From Litoditis marina (Eukaryota; Nematoda; Chromadorea; Rhabditida; Rhabditidae): a DNA stretch of 64,000 nt. A program made the position numbers and the translations under genes. The notes beneath the pieces were generated by a model that saw only the letters and a list, made by a program, of their open reading frames with translations, was not told where the DNA came from and ran no database searches. Below are positions 54,701-64,000 of this stretch, one piece after another; positions within the stretch are counted from its first letter, which is position 1, and each line of letters begins with the position of its first letter. Where the stretch lies: assembly GCA_964036275.1 (NCBI GenBank), contig OZ038433.1:5869048-5933047 (forward strand). The letters run 5' to 3'.

Positions 54701-57700
54701 TTTTCATTAGAAAACACCCCCTTTATAACTGACGGATTACTGTAGGAGTACATCGATTGGTGAAACAGACTATAGTTTGACCAGCTTTCCCGATAAGCTA
54801 TAATACCTAAACTGCAAACTATGAAGACTTTCTCCAGGTCTGGGCGCGCAGCCGTTGAGCTGTAATGTTCCGCGTTTTACGTATACTAACTGATGATTAG
54901 CTCTTAGTTTTGAACTATGATCATTATTGATGAAACTACAGTACATTACAAAACAATACAGTAGTATATCAGGGATCGGAATCGGTGTGATTCGCCGCAA
55001 CATACTTATCAAACTACAAACTACACTTCCAGGTCTGGGCGCGGTGTCGGCTGCGGTGATGTCATCTGCAGACTCCTCAGTCCTCTCCGCGGCCTCCATG
55101 TTCGCCCATAATATATGGAAGTTGACCATTCGACCACATGTCAGTCTTGACCTTTGTACTTTGCACTCTGAACATTGTGATTCGTGTTTCGTACTCAATC
55201 AAGCTTTGCAACTAATAACTTTATTTCATTTTGAGTATTTGTGAGAGTTTACCGATAGACTACATGTCACTCGCAAGGTTGAACTTTGTACTTTGTACTC
55301 TGTATTCACGGTCGTTTCACTTTGTACTTTGTACTCACGGCTATGAAAAGTATCCAGCAGATTTTGGCTTTTTGCATCCTGTAGAGAATACTGTAGAGAA
55401 GAGTTCAGAAGAACTTTATTCACTTCCGATTGACATTTTTACCTGGTTGGTATCACTTTTGTACTTTTTCATATAAACTTTGTATTTTGTACCTTTTACT
55501 TTTTACTTTGCAGGCGTCGGAGAAAGAGGTGATCGTGGTGATGCGAGTGTCCATCATCATAGTGGGAATAATGGCCACCATCATGGCTTTGACCATTCAC
55601 AGTATATACGGATTGTGGTAGGTCAAAAGTCTCTTGAACTACACCTTCCTGACATTATGTAGGACTGCGGTGTAACATCTGCGACTACGGGTATCACATT
55701 GCAAGGGTTTATGTCTGGATGTGTGATCAGTTGGAACTTTGAATTTTTCTCACAGTGATCAATGAAAAACCCTGACAAATTTTGTGAAACCAGAGTGAGA
55801 TGTGTCACATCGCAAATTTTTCAACACAGTATGACATAACGTTTGCCCACTTTCCACATTTTTATCGGTCCTCCTTATATTATTGGCACACTGTGGTATC
55901 TCTAGGTATCTTTGTGCCGATCTGGTCTATGTGATTCTATTTCCCCAACTGCTGTGTGTTGTCTACATGAAGAGTAGCAACACCTACGGATCACTAGCCG
56001 GTTACGCAGGTATAGTTCACGATCTGGCCGTTCAATTGTACTGTGATCTGATAACACAACAGGCGGCGTAGCAATCCCTCCAACCTCATGAGAAGCTCAC
56101 ATGAGTTTCTCATGAGATACCTCATGAGCAACTCGTGAACTCTCAATGTTGTAGCATGGCAATCGATAGAATCTCATGAGAAGTTCGGGCCAATAGCTCA
56201 TGAGGTGATCTCATGAACTTTTGTGGGGATTGCTACGCCGCCAGAACTTCCAAGTGTTGTTTGAAAAACCGGTAAAAGAAACGAAAACGCAACATAATTA
56301 TCATTTTTTTGTTTTCCTTGAGTGTACGCTACAGTCGCTGTTTCGTACAGTGATAGGAATGTCAATCTGCAACTAAAACCACATTCTCAGAGAGTCTTTG
56401 AACAGCAAAGATAGAATGGAATACAATAAAACACTTATTGAACAAAAGTATCAAGAGATATGTGTTGCTACCGAGAACACGGCGTACTGCTATACTATCT
56501 ATGCCGTTGGGATGACTATACTAGAAGTAAACTGAATAGTCACGTGAAGTTAGCATTCTAATGAGGCATCGTGCACTTTGTCATTGTACGTTCCTGAGTT
56601 GTTCTGTGTTTAACATGTTTCACGTGACTGTGCAATTGACTAACAGTATATCAGTGTAGTTTTGCTCATTTCATAAAATACCGCTTCTTCAACCGTTCCC
56701 TATTGCAGTTGGTCTAGTGATGCGACTCTCGGGCGGTGAACCCCTCCTCAACTTCCCTCCCCTCATTCACTTCCCAATGTACACCGATGGGGTACAGTAC
56801 TTCCCGTTTAGAACGGTCGCCATGCTCTCCACCTTGTTAACACTCTATTCGGTCAGTTCACGTATTATTGTAAAGTTGTTTAACACACGTATTGTTCATT
56901 TGTTGTCCAAATTGAAGATGAAAACGATACCAGCTCATCGAAATAAACCGAAGAACAAAGTCTGTTGGTAGTTGGTAGCACTAAGCGTAATGTCACGTCA
57001 CGCAGACATCTCACATCTCTCAAAAAAATAGAGTTGGTAAACTCACACAGTCAAATAACCTGGCACCGTAGCACGATGTCATAAAAAGTACCCACACCTT
57101 TGACCTTTGAGCTGAACTATCTCAATCAGGTCGTGACTACATACTTGTGCATCTGAATGGAGATTGTGTAACTATTCGGCCCCTCATTGTTCAAGAAGTT
57201 AGAGGATGTTGAATATAATTGGTTAATTCCAGGTCTCCCGTCTATCCACGTACCTATTTGAGAGTGGTCGTCTCTCGCCCGAATGGGACATCATGGGTTG
57301 TGTGGTGAACATCCCCTCTGAACGGATTCCCCTACCATCTGATGTATCTTTCAACGTGTCCAGTGACACTCTTGCCATGCAGGCAAAGGTTAGTTACAGG
57401 TTTTGTAGTATGGTTTCTGACCAATAATCAACATGATCACACTACAAAAACCCTTCTGATGTATCTTTCAACGTGTCCAGTGACACACTCGCGCAGGCCA
57501 AGGTTAGTTAACTTTTTGTAGTTTGATCTCAATACACGCATTATTTACCAGGCTGCGGATCGGTATAGGGAATTACCATAATTGAGTTTCAGTCTGATCT
57601 AGAACTTATGCACACACTATAATATACGTACACGCTTGCGTAGTACGCGGCACACCGTACACAGTGGTACGACGCCATGTTGCGTAGTCACCAAATTTGT

Positions 57701-57880
57701 TGAAGACCTTCAAAGTATCCTATTTCACGTTGTTTTCTCTATTCTACTAGTAATAACAATTTCAAATGGTTGTTGATGCATGGTCATTTTCAGTCAAACG
57801 GAAACAACGGTGTCAGCTTCACTGAGGCGACTTCTCTCCAGCCATATTCCAATGATCAGAACTACTCTTCCACGCAATAG
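48761..57880 (+). CDS. SLC5A7: High-affinity choline transporter (CHT1)
   Basis: Na+/Cl--coupled choline uptake at cholinergic nerve endings, rate limiting for acetylcholine synthesis. Sixteen exons: 48761-48847, 49330-49429, 50575-50641, 51015-51120, 51514-51604, 52141-52289, 52779-52851, 53077-53156, 53868-53997, 54243-54371, 55033-55139, 55514-55617, 55906-56009, 56709-56851, 57233-57388, 57794-57880; every phase fits; 570 residues (human 580). Many segments match [14 protein letters not shown] (TM1), [135 protein letters not shown]. The ATG is 1 nt after a TTGTTTCAG acceptor. The cytosolic tail is short and Ser/Asn rich. Introns 8, 10 and 15 contain partial copies of the next or previous exon. 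A cholinergic neuron marker, so likely neuron-specific. Confidence 0.97.
49658..49770. repeat. GTTTGTAGTTTGA-family dispersed repeat
   Basis: CCGGTCTGTCCTGTCG, GCTGTGTTTATAGTTTGATT, TTTTCGGTCAAAATTCTGAC, AAGGTCGAACTACTACACAG then ATTTGGTCACTCC. In SLC5A7 intron 2. Confidence 0.6.
51249..51372. mobile_element. 120-bp foldback MITE, copy 4
   Basis: TTAAAGCAGGACGATTATGT ... CCACATAATCGCCCTTCTTT. In SLC5A7 intron 4. Confidence 0.85.
51910..51998 (-). mobile_element. Retroposon 3' tail ending AATAAA-like plus (TTCTA)n
   Basis: Minus strand: GAGTGCCACATATACC ... CACGTGTTCAATCGCGAATA then AACA and TTCTATTCTATTCT. Clear match to 13899-13992 with a longer TTCTA run. In SLC5A7 intron 5. Confidence 0.55.
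52336..52460. mobile_element. 120-bp foldback MITE, copy 5 (most diverged)
   Basis: The left end reads TTTAAATAGGGGCGATTATG, the right end CATGTCATCGTCCTTCTTTA; the inner arms TTTAAACTGCAATTGAAAAA TGTATTGCAG are well kept. In SLC5A7 intron 6. Confidence 0.8.
53229..53646. mobile_element. TA-flanked element filled with TTTTCGAG repeats
   Basis: The ends are inverted GGGTTGTTAA / TTAACAACCC, each bounded by TA (53227-53228 and 53647-53648), as expected for a Tc1/mariner-style TA insertion. The roughly 400 bp between are a diverged tandem array of TTTTCGAG with AATTTCGAG variants. In SLC5A7 intron 8. It generates Phe/Ser/Arg-rich shadow ORFs on both strands. Confidence 0.75.
53760..53790 (+). 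repeat. Partial copy of the SLC5A7 exon 9 acceptor region
   Basis: AATTTGCAGGTGTGTTTTCA resembles the true exon 9 start (AATTTGCAGGTGTATTTCCA, 53860 on) about 100 bp downstream; the match decays quickly after it. Confidence 0.45.
54834..54858 (+). repeat. Partial copy of the SLC5A7 exon 11 start
   Basis: CCAGGTCTGGGCGCG at 54834-54848 repeats the true acceptor and first codons of exon 11 (55030-55044), then diverges. The flank GCAAACT/ACAAACT is also similar. A decoy acceptor. Confidence 0.6.
56062..56242. mobile_element. 181-bp MITE with GGCGGCGTAGC ends, copy 2
   Basis: Perfect inverted ends GGCGGCGTAGCAATCC / GGATTGCTACGCCGCC, interior of CTCATGAG-type words. In SLC5A7 intron 13. Same length as the copy at 47272-47452. 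Confidence 0.88.
57453..57503 (+). repeat. Partial duplicate of SLC5A7 exon 15 with its own donor
   Basis: TCTGATGTATCTTTCAACGT, then GTCCAGTGACAC and GCGCAGGCCAAGGTTAGTTA, copies the last third of exon 15 (57336-57392) with its donor. It has lost three bases of ATG and has no good acceptor, so it is probably unused, but could act as an alternative 5' splice site context. Confidence 0.75.
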
Positions 57881-58098
57881 AACAACGGCAGTTGACAGTT
57901 AAGGGGCGTGGCTTAATTTCGTTAAAGCCTTTTCGCCCAAAGCTTAGTTTGGATAAGTTTGGATAGAGGACTGATACTGAGTTGAAGATAGGCTTCGCGA
58001 GAAATATATGAATCTCATGCAGACAAGCTGTAGGTAGAGATTTCAACCGAACTGTTTCATGATGTTGTACATTTAGTGTTGAACACTTTGAACGAAAA

Positions 58099-58191
58099 AC
58101 TTATATAACGTCTATGACACGACTAGTTTACTTATATAACGTCTATGACACGACTAGTTTACTTATATAACGTCTATGACACGACTAGTTT
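58099..58191. repeat. Exact 31-bp tandem repeat, 3 copies
   Basis: The unit ACTTATATAACGTCTATGAC ACGACTAGTTT occurs three times without a mismatch, in the 3' flank of SLC5A7. Confidence 0.95.
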
Positions 58192-58486
58192 ACTTTCATA
58201 ATTTTCAGTTTAAAGTTTAGCTTGGTACATGTTCAAACTATGAGCATCGAACTTTTATTGTTCTTGCAAAAATTTTCACATTGTATTTGCCCTGAAAATA
58301 GGATTTTTATAAAGAAAGACATTCCAGCGTCTACTCTCAAATCACTTTACATAATATGAATCAGATTGTATAGTTTCTAGAAACGGTTATATTGTTCGGT
58401 GTTCTGTATGTTGGTTGGGTTGAAAACAAATCTTGCCAAACACTAATATACAACTTTCCAATAGATATTATAGATTATTATTTCAG

Positions 58487-58492
58487 AATAAA
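58487..58492 (+). terminator. Candidate SLC5A7 poly(A) signal AATAAA
   Basis: First AATAAA on the plus strand after the SLC5A7 stop (607 nt downstream). Another lies at 58807-58812. Which one is used cannot be seen. Confidence 0.35.
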
Positions 58493-60322
58493 CTAGCTGT
58501 GTTTCTCTAGTGTATCTTCCAGATGTATTTATCGCACTTCTAACTATTTATGTTTATGTTCATTCATAGTTTCTAGATTCTACGAACGTGTGTCACGTAT
58601 ACCGATCTCGTGTGCTTTTCTTTTTGATCTCATAGAGTTTCTGTTTCACTAAATAGACTATTTATTATCGATTGTTGATGTATGTGGTGTTTATAAAAGT
58701 TCTATTTATCAAGTTTTGTTTAATTTCAACGATTCAAACATAGTTTTGTAACTGCGCGGAAGCATGTGTAAGGTCAGGGTTTCACTTGCAGACAAAAAGT
58801 TCTGAAAATAAAGCGAAGTCCGGTCAAATAATGTTTACTGAAAACTCGCGGTCAAACTACAAAAACTAGTTCGGTCAAAGTAGGCGCACTATAAAAATGT
58901 TCAGGTTTTCAAAGTTTTGGTAAAGTTTTTTTTGGTGTGTCAGAACTGTTTACTAGAAAGAGAAAGTCCTCGAATATGATATTAAAAAACACTAAGAATG
59001 CATATTTTTATTTCGCTGTGTCGAAGGATCATCAATCGCGTTGTTTCAAGAAGAAGCATCTGCAATTACCTTGATTTCGCTGTGTCAGAATGTTGTCGAG
59101 CGGGCGCGGACTATCCACAAAACAGACGTTTTGTTGTGGAAAAGTGCTCTTCGACCCGTCTTTTTCGTTCTCTGGGGTCCTTTCTGATAAGACGGTAGCC
59201 GTTGGCCATAAACCAAATCAGACGGCTCCATTATTTACGATCCGCTTTCCGAGAAACTCTATTTTTCCAACAATTGAAAGCTTAAAAGTTTGTTTTCAAG
59301 TTTTGAAACAACAAAAAACAATAACTGGAGAGTTGCCAGTTGATTCAGACATTTATCATCTGTCAATTCCATGTAAACTTGAATTACATGCTTTTTTTGT
59401 TCTTCTATTTTAGGAAAGGTGCAGTGAATTTGCCTTCTTCAGTCTTGATGAATTTTTGAATGAATTTTCGTTCTTGCACAAGTAAGCATAGAACACATTT
59501 GGCCAATTTTGATAAATACTCATTGATGGTTATAGTTTACCAGTACCTTTAAAATGAAAATATAAATAGAGAGCATCATTTAGCACCGAGGGTTCAATTG
59601 GCATTATCGATTGATAACAGTCTTTATCAGCATTGGAGACAGCTCCCTCCAGCTGACGTCAATTAAAATTCAAATAAAACTTTTTTATTCAATAATTCAC
59701 ATTTAATTCTAATTATCATAATGACTAGTTTTTACGTGAAATTTGTGTTTTCCACGGTGTTTAACGACAGTTATACCAGTGTTAAACTGCTTTCTTTGAA
59801 CCCATTGTTCTATGTCTTTCTTAGAGAAAGTTTACCAAATAACTTTTCTGACTTTGAGTTCACGCAAATTTAGAGTCTCGGAACATGACTATAGTTTTCA
59901 TTTGTAATTTGGCAGCTTGCTACTGAAATTTTCCTAGCTGTTTTTTTTGGTGATTTCGTTCACGCTCTTTTCAATAAGGTAAAAACTAGAAAACTGTACG
60001 CGGTTTTTCACCCAACTGTATCCGAATGTGTGGTATTGAGATACACACAGTTTTTGTTTGATTAAATGTTGAACCAATGCCGAGGTGAGTTTGATCTTTT
60101 TATTGAGTGCCAGGTTTCGGTCAGCATTTAAAGGACAATAAGTTCGGCAACAACTTTGACATCGGTTCAACATATAAACAAACATTTATGACATCATTCC
60201 GAAAATCATTAAAAAAACGGAACATACAAACAGCGGTATATTGATGTTTGTTGGTGTTGTTGTTTTCTATGATTTGTTGTTGGTTGTTTCCGAGTAAATC
60301 TCAATTATCGATTGAATAGGCG

Positions 60323-62743
60323 ATGACGTCCCCGTTCGATGCTGACGACATGATGGGGCGTGGCCTATTCGCCTCTCTCATGGGCTTCAAAAAGAAGAAC
60401 AGACCACCGGAACAGGCCAATCCAGGTGGGACCAAAAAACTCATGTGTTACCGTGGATCTCGTAAAAAATTGAAGAGCCGACAATTGGACGTTGATTAGA
60501 AACATTAGCAAAGTATACATCGACTAGACACTGTTCCGCCGCATAATAGAACAACACATTCGACAAGGCATTGCTCACACATTTACCAGCCAATCAGCAA
60601 GCCATGATTTGTAGCAATCTTGCCGAGAGAGAGCGCAGATCAAAGAAACGCAGAATATCTTAGCCTCTGCCACCGCACTGTCTCCTATACTCTCTCGCTT
60701 TTGTAGCTGGCTAATCTGAGTTCCGTGCACACGGCTGTTGATCATGCATCTGCGAGTAAGAGAGTGTGTAGGTCAGAGAGACGCAGATAAGGAGATGCTG
60801 TCAAAATCGGGTCACACTGGTTTTGCGAATATCTTTCATTTACTCAGCTCCATTCCAGTCCGTGCTGCCTCCACCTCCAGCGGCCAATCGCGCGACGTCG
60901 CGTCGTCGCTCGTCGCGGCAGAACGGACGCCCAACGACATTTTCAGGGAAATAGTGTGCGAGTGCGAGCACATTGAGAGGAGCACGAATGTAGGTCAAAC
61001 GAAACCTAACTGGAAAAGTAAATGAGTTACAATTTAGTAACTATGATTCAAATCAGTGAGCTAAATATTACGGTTGCTTATTGGTTTTGTGGTGTTTTTG
61101 CTTCGGAGTAATGCCATCGATAATTTTCAATACATAGTACGGTTCTTTCTGATGCGATGTTTTGCTATCCATACTTCATTCAACCTGACTTCAACTTTAA
61201 TAATGAAAATATACTCAAACCATCTTGAGAACCTCAACATTCTATTTTCAGTCCACCCCATTCTCGGAGTTAGCTTCCTGCCCAACGTCACCGGCCCATT
61301 ACCCACCCATAAGCCCCCAGCCGATTGGGGCCCATCCGACCTCCAGGTACCCATCAGCCCCATTCGACCCATTGCTGTCCCCCGGTCCCAATCTAGTCGA
61401 CCCTCATTACGGACCCGTCGCACAACAGCAGCATGTGCAGTACGGTGAGTATTCAAGTACTTGTACTACTGTAATCTATATGTTTTATTTGAATGAATGA
61501 ATAAATGAATGACTGAACTTCTTACGCAAGTGAAACGTTTAATTTAATAGATGGGTAGAATATTGGAAATATACAACACTTTCACTGAGTTGAGGTGGTT
61601 TTTCAGAAGTTATAGAATAGAACGGAATAGATTTATTAGCGATTCAACACGTGCCTTTTTACAACAGTCGACGCAAAACAAGCGATGGTTTCTTATAAAC
61701 TGTGAAAATATGAAAGAAAACTGCAACATCAAATAGGAAACTTTCTCGGAACTTCTATTTGCAGATTCGTATGGTTCGTTTGCCCCTCCCCCATATAGTC
61801 CGTGTGAGATGGTATATCCTCATCTGAACTATGCGCAACCCCCTCCCATCATGATAACCCCTGTAGAAGGGGAGCAGCAGGTATACTTTTATTCCCAATA
61901 CTTTCATTAAGGCTGAAAACTACTGGATATATGAGAAAAATAACGCAGCGGTATCAACCAGTGTTACGGTAGCTTCAATGTGGTGACGCGCTACTGAAGC
62001 CTTAGGTAGATCCCAGAAACATTTACGCAAATTTTCTGTCATTTATGAAGTACAAAAGCGAGAGAGCATGAAGGTCAAGGAGAATGCAGACAGTCTGAGA
62101 CAGTCTGAGTTTCTCTGACATATACACTCTCTTGCTGATTTGCTAGGAATTTTCATATTTCTAAGAGGAAACTTGTTTCTCCATTATTGGTCGCAATTGA
62201 CAGGCAATAGACGCAGATTAGGATGAAGGATCCGGTATGTTCATGAATACGGCCTCTCTTTGCAGAACTCAGTCCTGCTTGAGGAAGTAGTGAAAATGGT
62301 TGTATCCGCCATGCGACAGTCATCAATCGATGAGACACAGAAGGAAAGTCCGGAAGAAATTCTGCGAAGGAAACGCCAGCAGGTGAGAACACAGCAGAAT
62401 TCATAACTACAGTATGATCTCAATGAACTGTATTTCATACTTCTTCAAAAACAACAACACCGAAGGCTAAGAATTAATTGTGCACAATCTGTGTCGGAGA
62501 CCGGAAAACTTCTAAGTTTGAAATGTCTCTCCAATAGAAAATTTGATATTATTAGTTCAAATATTGATTTTCCAGAACAACGAGGCGGCCGCGCGATATC
62601 GCAAGCGACAGCGTGAGGCGCGCGACCGCGCGGACGACGAGTTTGAAGGACTGTCGAAGAAGAACGATGCCCTGAAGGATACGGTAGCACGAATGGAGCA
62701 TGAGATCGCCATGCTCAAACGGGCGGTACTCGAGGGGAAATAG
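60323..62743 (+). CDS. ATF4: ATF4-like bZIP transcription factor
   Basis: CREB/ATF bZIP factor of the ATF4/ATF5 (Drosophila crc) type, effector of the integrated stress response. Exons 60323-60425, 60859-60989, 61252-61444, 61765-61880, 62266-62382, 62576-62743; phases fit; 275 residues; stop TAG 62741-62743. The bZIP is C-terminal, as in ATF4: [19 protein letters not shown] (residues 221-233), then [13 protein letters not shown] with heptad L-L-M-L to the end. The middle is Pro/Tyr rich (transactivation-like), with [14 protein letters not shown] before it. For exon 2 I chose the acceptor CATTCCAG at 60858 because the nearer upstream TACTCAG breaks phase. The ATG is 3 nt after a GAATAG acceptor. 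Known ATF4 genes are controlled by upstream ORFs; with so short a leader that control would have to be carried by a spliced leader or be absent. Confidence 0.87.
61608..61665 (-). repeat. Fragment of the AATAAA(TTCTA)n retroposon tail
   Basis: The minus strand reads GGCACGTGTTGAATCGCTAA TAAA, then TTCCGTTCTATTC, a shorter and more diverged relative of the 13899 and 51910 copies. In an ATF4-like gene intron. Confidence 0.45.
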
Positions 62744-64000
62744 GGTATAGGGAGGAGCTAGCACTGTAATTCGTGTAAAGTTTTTTTTTGCCCAAATACA
62801 TGCTCAAAATTCTGTAATTTGTTTAAATGTATGGATTCCGATTGAGTACGATAATGTTCGTGTTTCATCGATAAGTAATTTCTGATTAGGTATTTATGTT
62901 CAATTTTACATAGGTCCAAAAACAATATGGTGTCATTGATAACAAACCTCTTCTCTAGTAACTGTCTAGCTTTCCCTATTTTCAACTATTCAAAATGTTT
63001 TGAATTCCCTAGTTCATTCTCATTTGCAATGTGCAGGGTACACAGTACGCAATGTCTGTACAATTTCGTGATAATAAAAAGTTTGGCCATCTTTTTATTT
63101 TGTCCGAGAATTTATGACTCGATTCCTTATCTTTCTACAGAGCCACTGTTTGAGATAATGCAATATGACTCCGATTGGTGAGTTGTGGTGCAACCACTGT
63201 TCCGAGAGATTTTCTCAATCGATTTTTCTCCAGAATAACTGGAATCTGATGTCAAAATCGGCTGAAAAATTTACTATTAAAGGTTTGCAACCGCCATATT
63301 GGTTCATTGTGAATGTACGCGTACACGGGAGACATTATCACAGTATTTGAGGAAGTTAGTCGGTTACAGCTCCTGTTCGCTTACCTATCTGGTCACACCT
63401 TTCCCCATGTACAACGCCTGGCCGGTTGTGTTGTCCGATTACATTTCCCAGCCAGTCATAGTTTGAACCGGACACAACTCATGATTTGCTGACAAGTCTT
63501 CCGTGAATCACATTAGTATAGTTTCCGTCATTCCTACTGAGACTTGGCAGCGTTCCAATGAATTTTCCAGGCTGTTTTTCCCCGTTTGAAATTATTCAAA
63601 TAACTGGAAATATAAAGCTGTTCAGTTTCATAAGAATACAAACAGAGGGCAATCCGTTCGACTATTCATGTCTGCTCTAAGAAATAGCCATCCGAAAATC
63701 TTGGCAAGATGCCAATGAGTCTCAGTGGGAATGAAACGAACTATACACGCAAAACACGCCACAAAATATCACATTTTTGCGGGCTCCGGTTGTAAACCAT
63801 GTTGACGATCTATTATCACAAACTACACTGAGAGACTACATTTGTAAGATGGACTCTATGGTTTAGATTCCAATTTCTACAAGTGGCATTCATAGAAACA
63901 CAGTCAAAACTTATTGAGCACAATTTATCAGTTCCTATCATAGTTTTGAGCACCATTGACCACATTTAGGACAGACCGTTCCATATTAATAGTAAAATAA
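62744..64000. other. 3' flank of the ATF4-like gene
   Basis: No further gene seen. AATAAA at 63073-63078 is the first plus-strand poly(A) signal after the stop. The remainder is AT-rich unique DNA to the window edge. Confidence 0.55.
63073..63078 (+). terminator. Candidate ATF4-like gene poly(A) signal AATAAA
   Basis: A GATAATAAAAAG context 330 nt after the stop codon, the nearest canonical signal on this strand. Confidence 0.45.

Larger units (their letters stand above)
57881..60319. other. Intergenic, SLC5A7 to ATF4-like gene
   Basis: No supported gene. It holds the SLC5A7 3' flank with AATAAA at 58487-58492 and 58807-58812, an exact 31-bp triplet at 58099-58191, and AT-rich unique DNA. 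The ORF at 59090-59413 has no family similarity. Confidence 0.6.

Noticed and set aside
54770..55198. 142-codon minus-strand ORF
   Set aside because: Antisense shadow of SLC5A7 exon 11 and its intron; the sense strand is clearly the transporter.
59090..59413. 107-codon plus-strand ORF between SLC5A7 and the ATF4-like gene
   Set aside because: No recognisable domain and no supporting splice sites or neighbouring exons.
60738..61025. Reading the second ATF4-like exon as a separate gene starting at its own ATG
   Set aside because: The stretch upstream of 60859 has no similarity, and the exon joins in phase with exons on both sides when the CATTCCAG acceptor is used.

Overview
This window is animal nuclear DNA. 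Genes are cut into many short exons by GT-AG introns that are often filled with repeats. The proteins are clear metazoan orthologues: a forkhead FOXN1/4 factor, the high-affinity choline transporter SLC5A7, ATF4, the exosome subunit EXOSC4, the small Tim TIMM10B, PWP1, SAC3D1 and ALKBH6. At nearly every gene a good splice acceptor (YAG) lies 0-39 nt upstream of the start codon, with no convincing coding exon before it. That suggests spliced-leader trans-splicing, so I favour an invertebrate lineage known to do this (flatworm, tunicate, rotifer, chaetognath and others). The sequence alone does not name the species.

Layout. On the minus strand from about 27.0 kb down to 1 there are six collinear genes: TIMM10B, EXOSC4, a FASTK/RAP-family mitochondrial protein, a small RING protein, a FOXN1/4 forkhead factor and ALKBH6 (its 3' end lies outside the window). 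On the plus strand are SAC3D1 (intronless) and PWP1, then an 11.5-kb repeat-rich gene desert, then SLC5A7 and an ATF4-like bZIP gene. The strand switch at 27.04-27.60 kb probably carries a divergent promoter. All exon models below were built by hand from splice sites, reading-frame phase and family similarity.

Gene functions are mostly housekeeping: tRNA/RNA demethylation, RNA exosome, mitochondrial import, mitochondrial RNA handling, ribosome biogenesis and mRNA/centrosome biology. Added to these are a cholinergic neuron marker (SLC5A7) and two transcription factors (FOXN1/4, ATF4). I see no functional operon logic beyond spacing compatible with polycistronic processing.

The most unusual content is the repeat landscape. 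It includes a Mutator-like element with 9-bp target duplications, a perfect 152-bp-arm palindrome, a five-copy 120-bp foldback MITE family, a two-copy 181-bp MITE, a tRNA-derived SINE, a 160-bp tandem satellite, a 140-bp GGCGCC array, and several terminal-inverted-repeat elements whose arms are themselves reiterations of one short motif. Smaller oddities are partial exon duplications beside real exons in SLC5A7 and PWP1, and a PWP1 intron that seems to end in GG.
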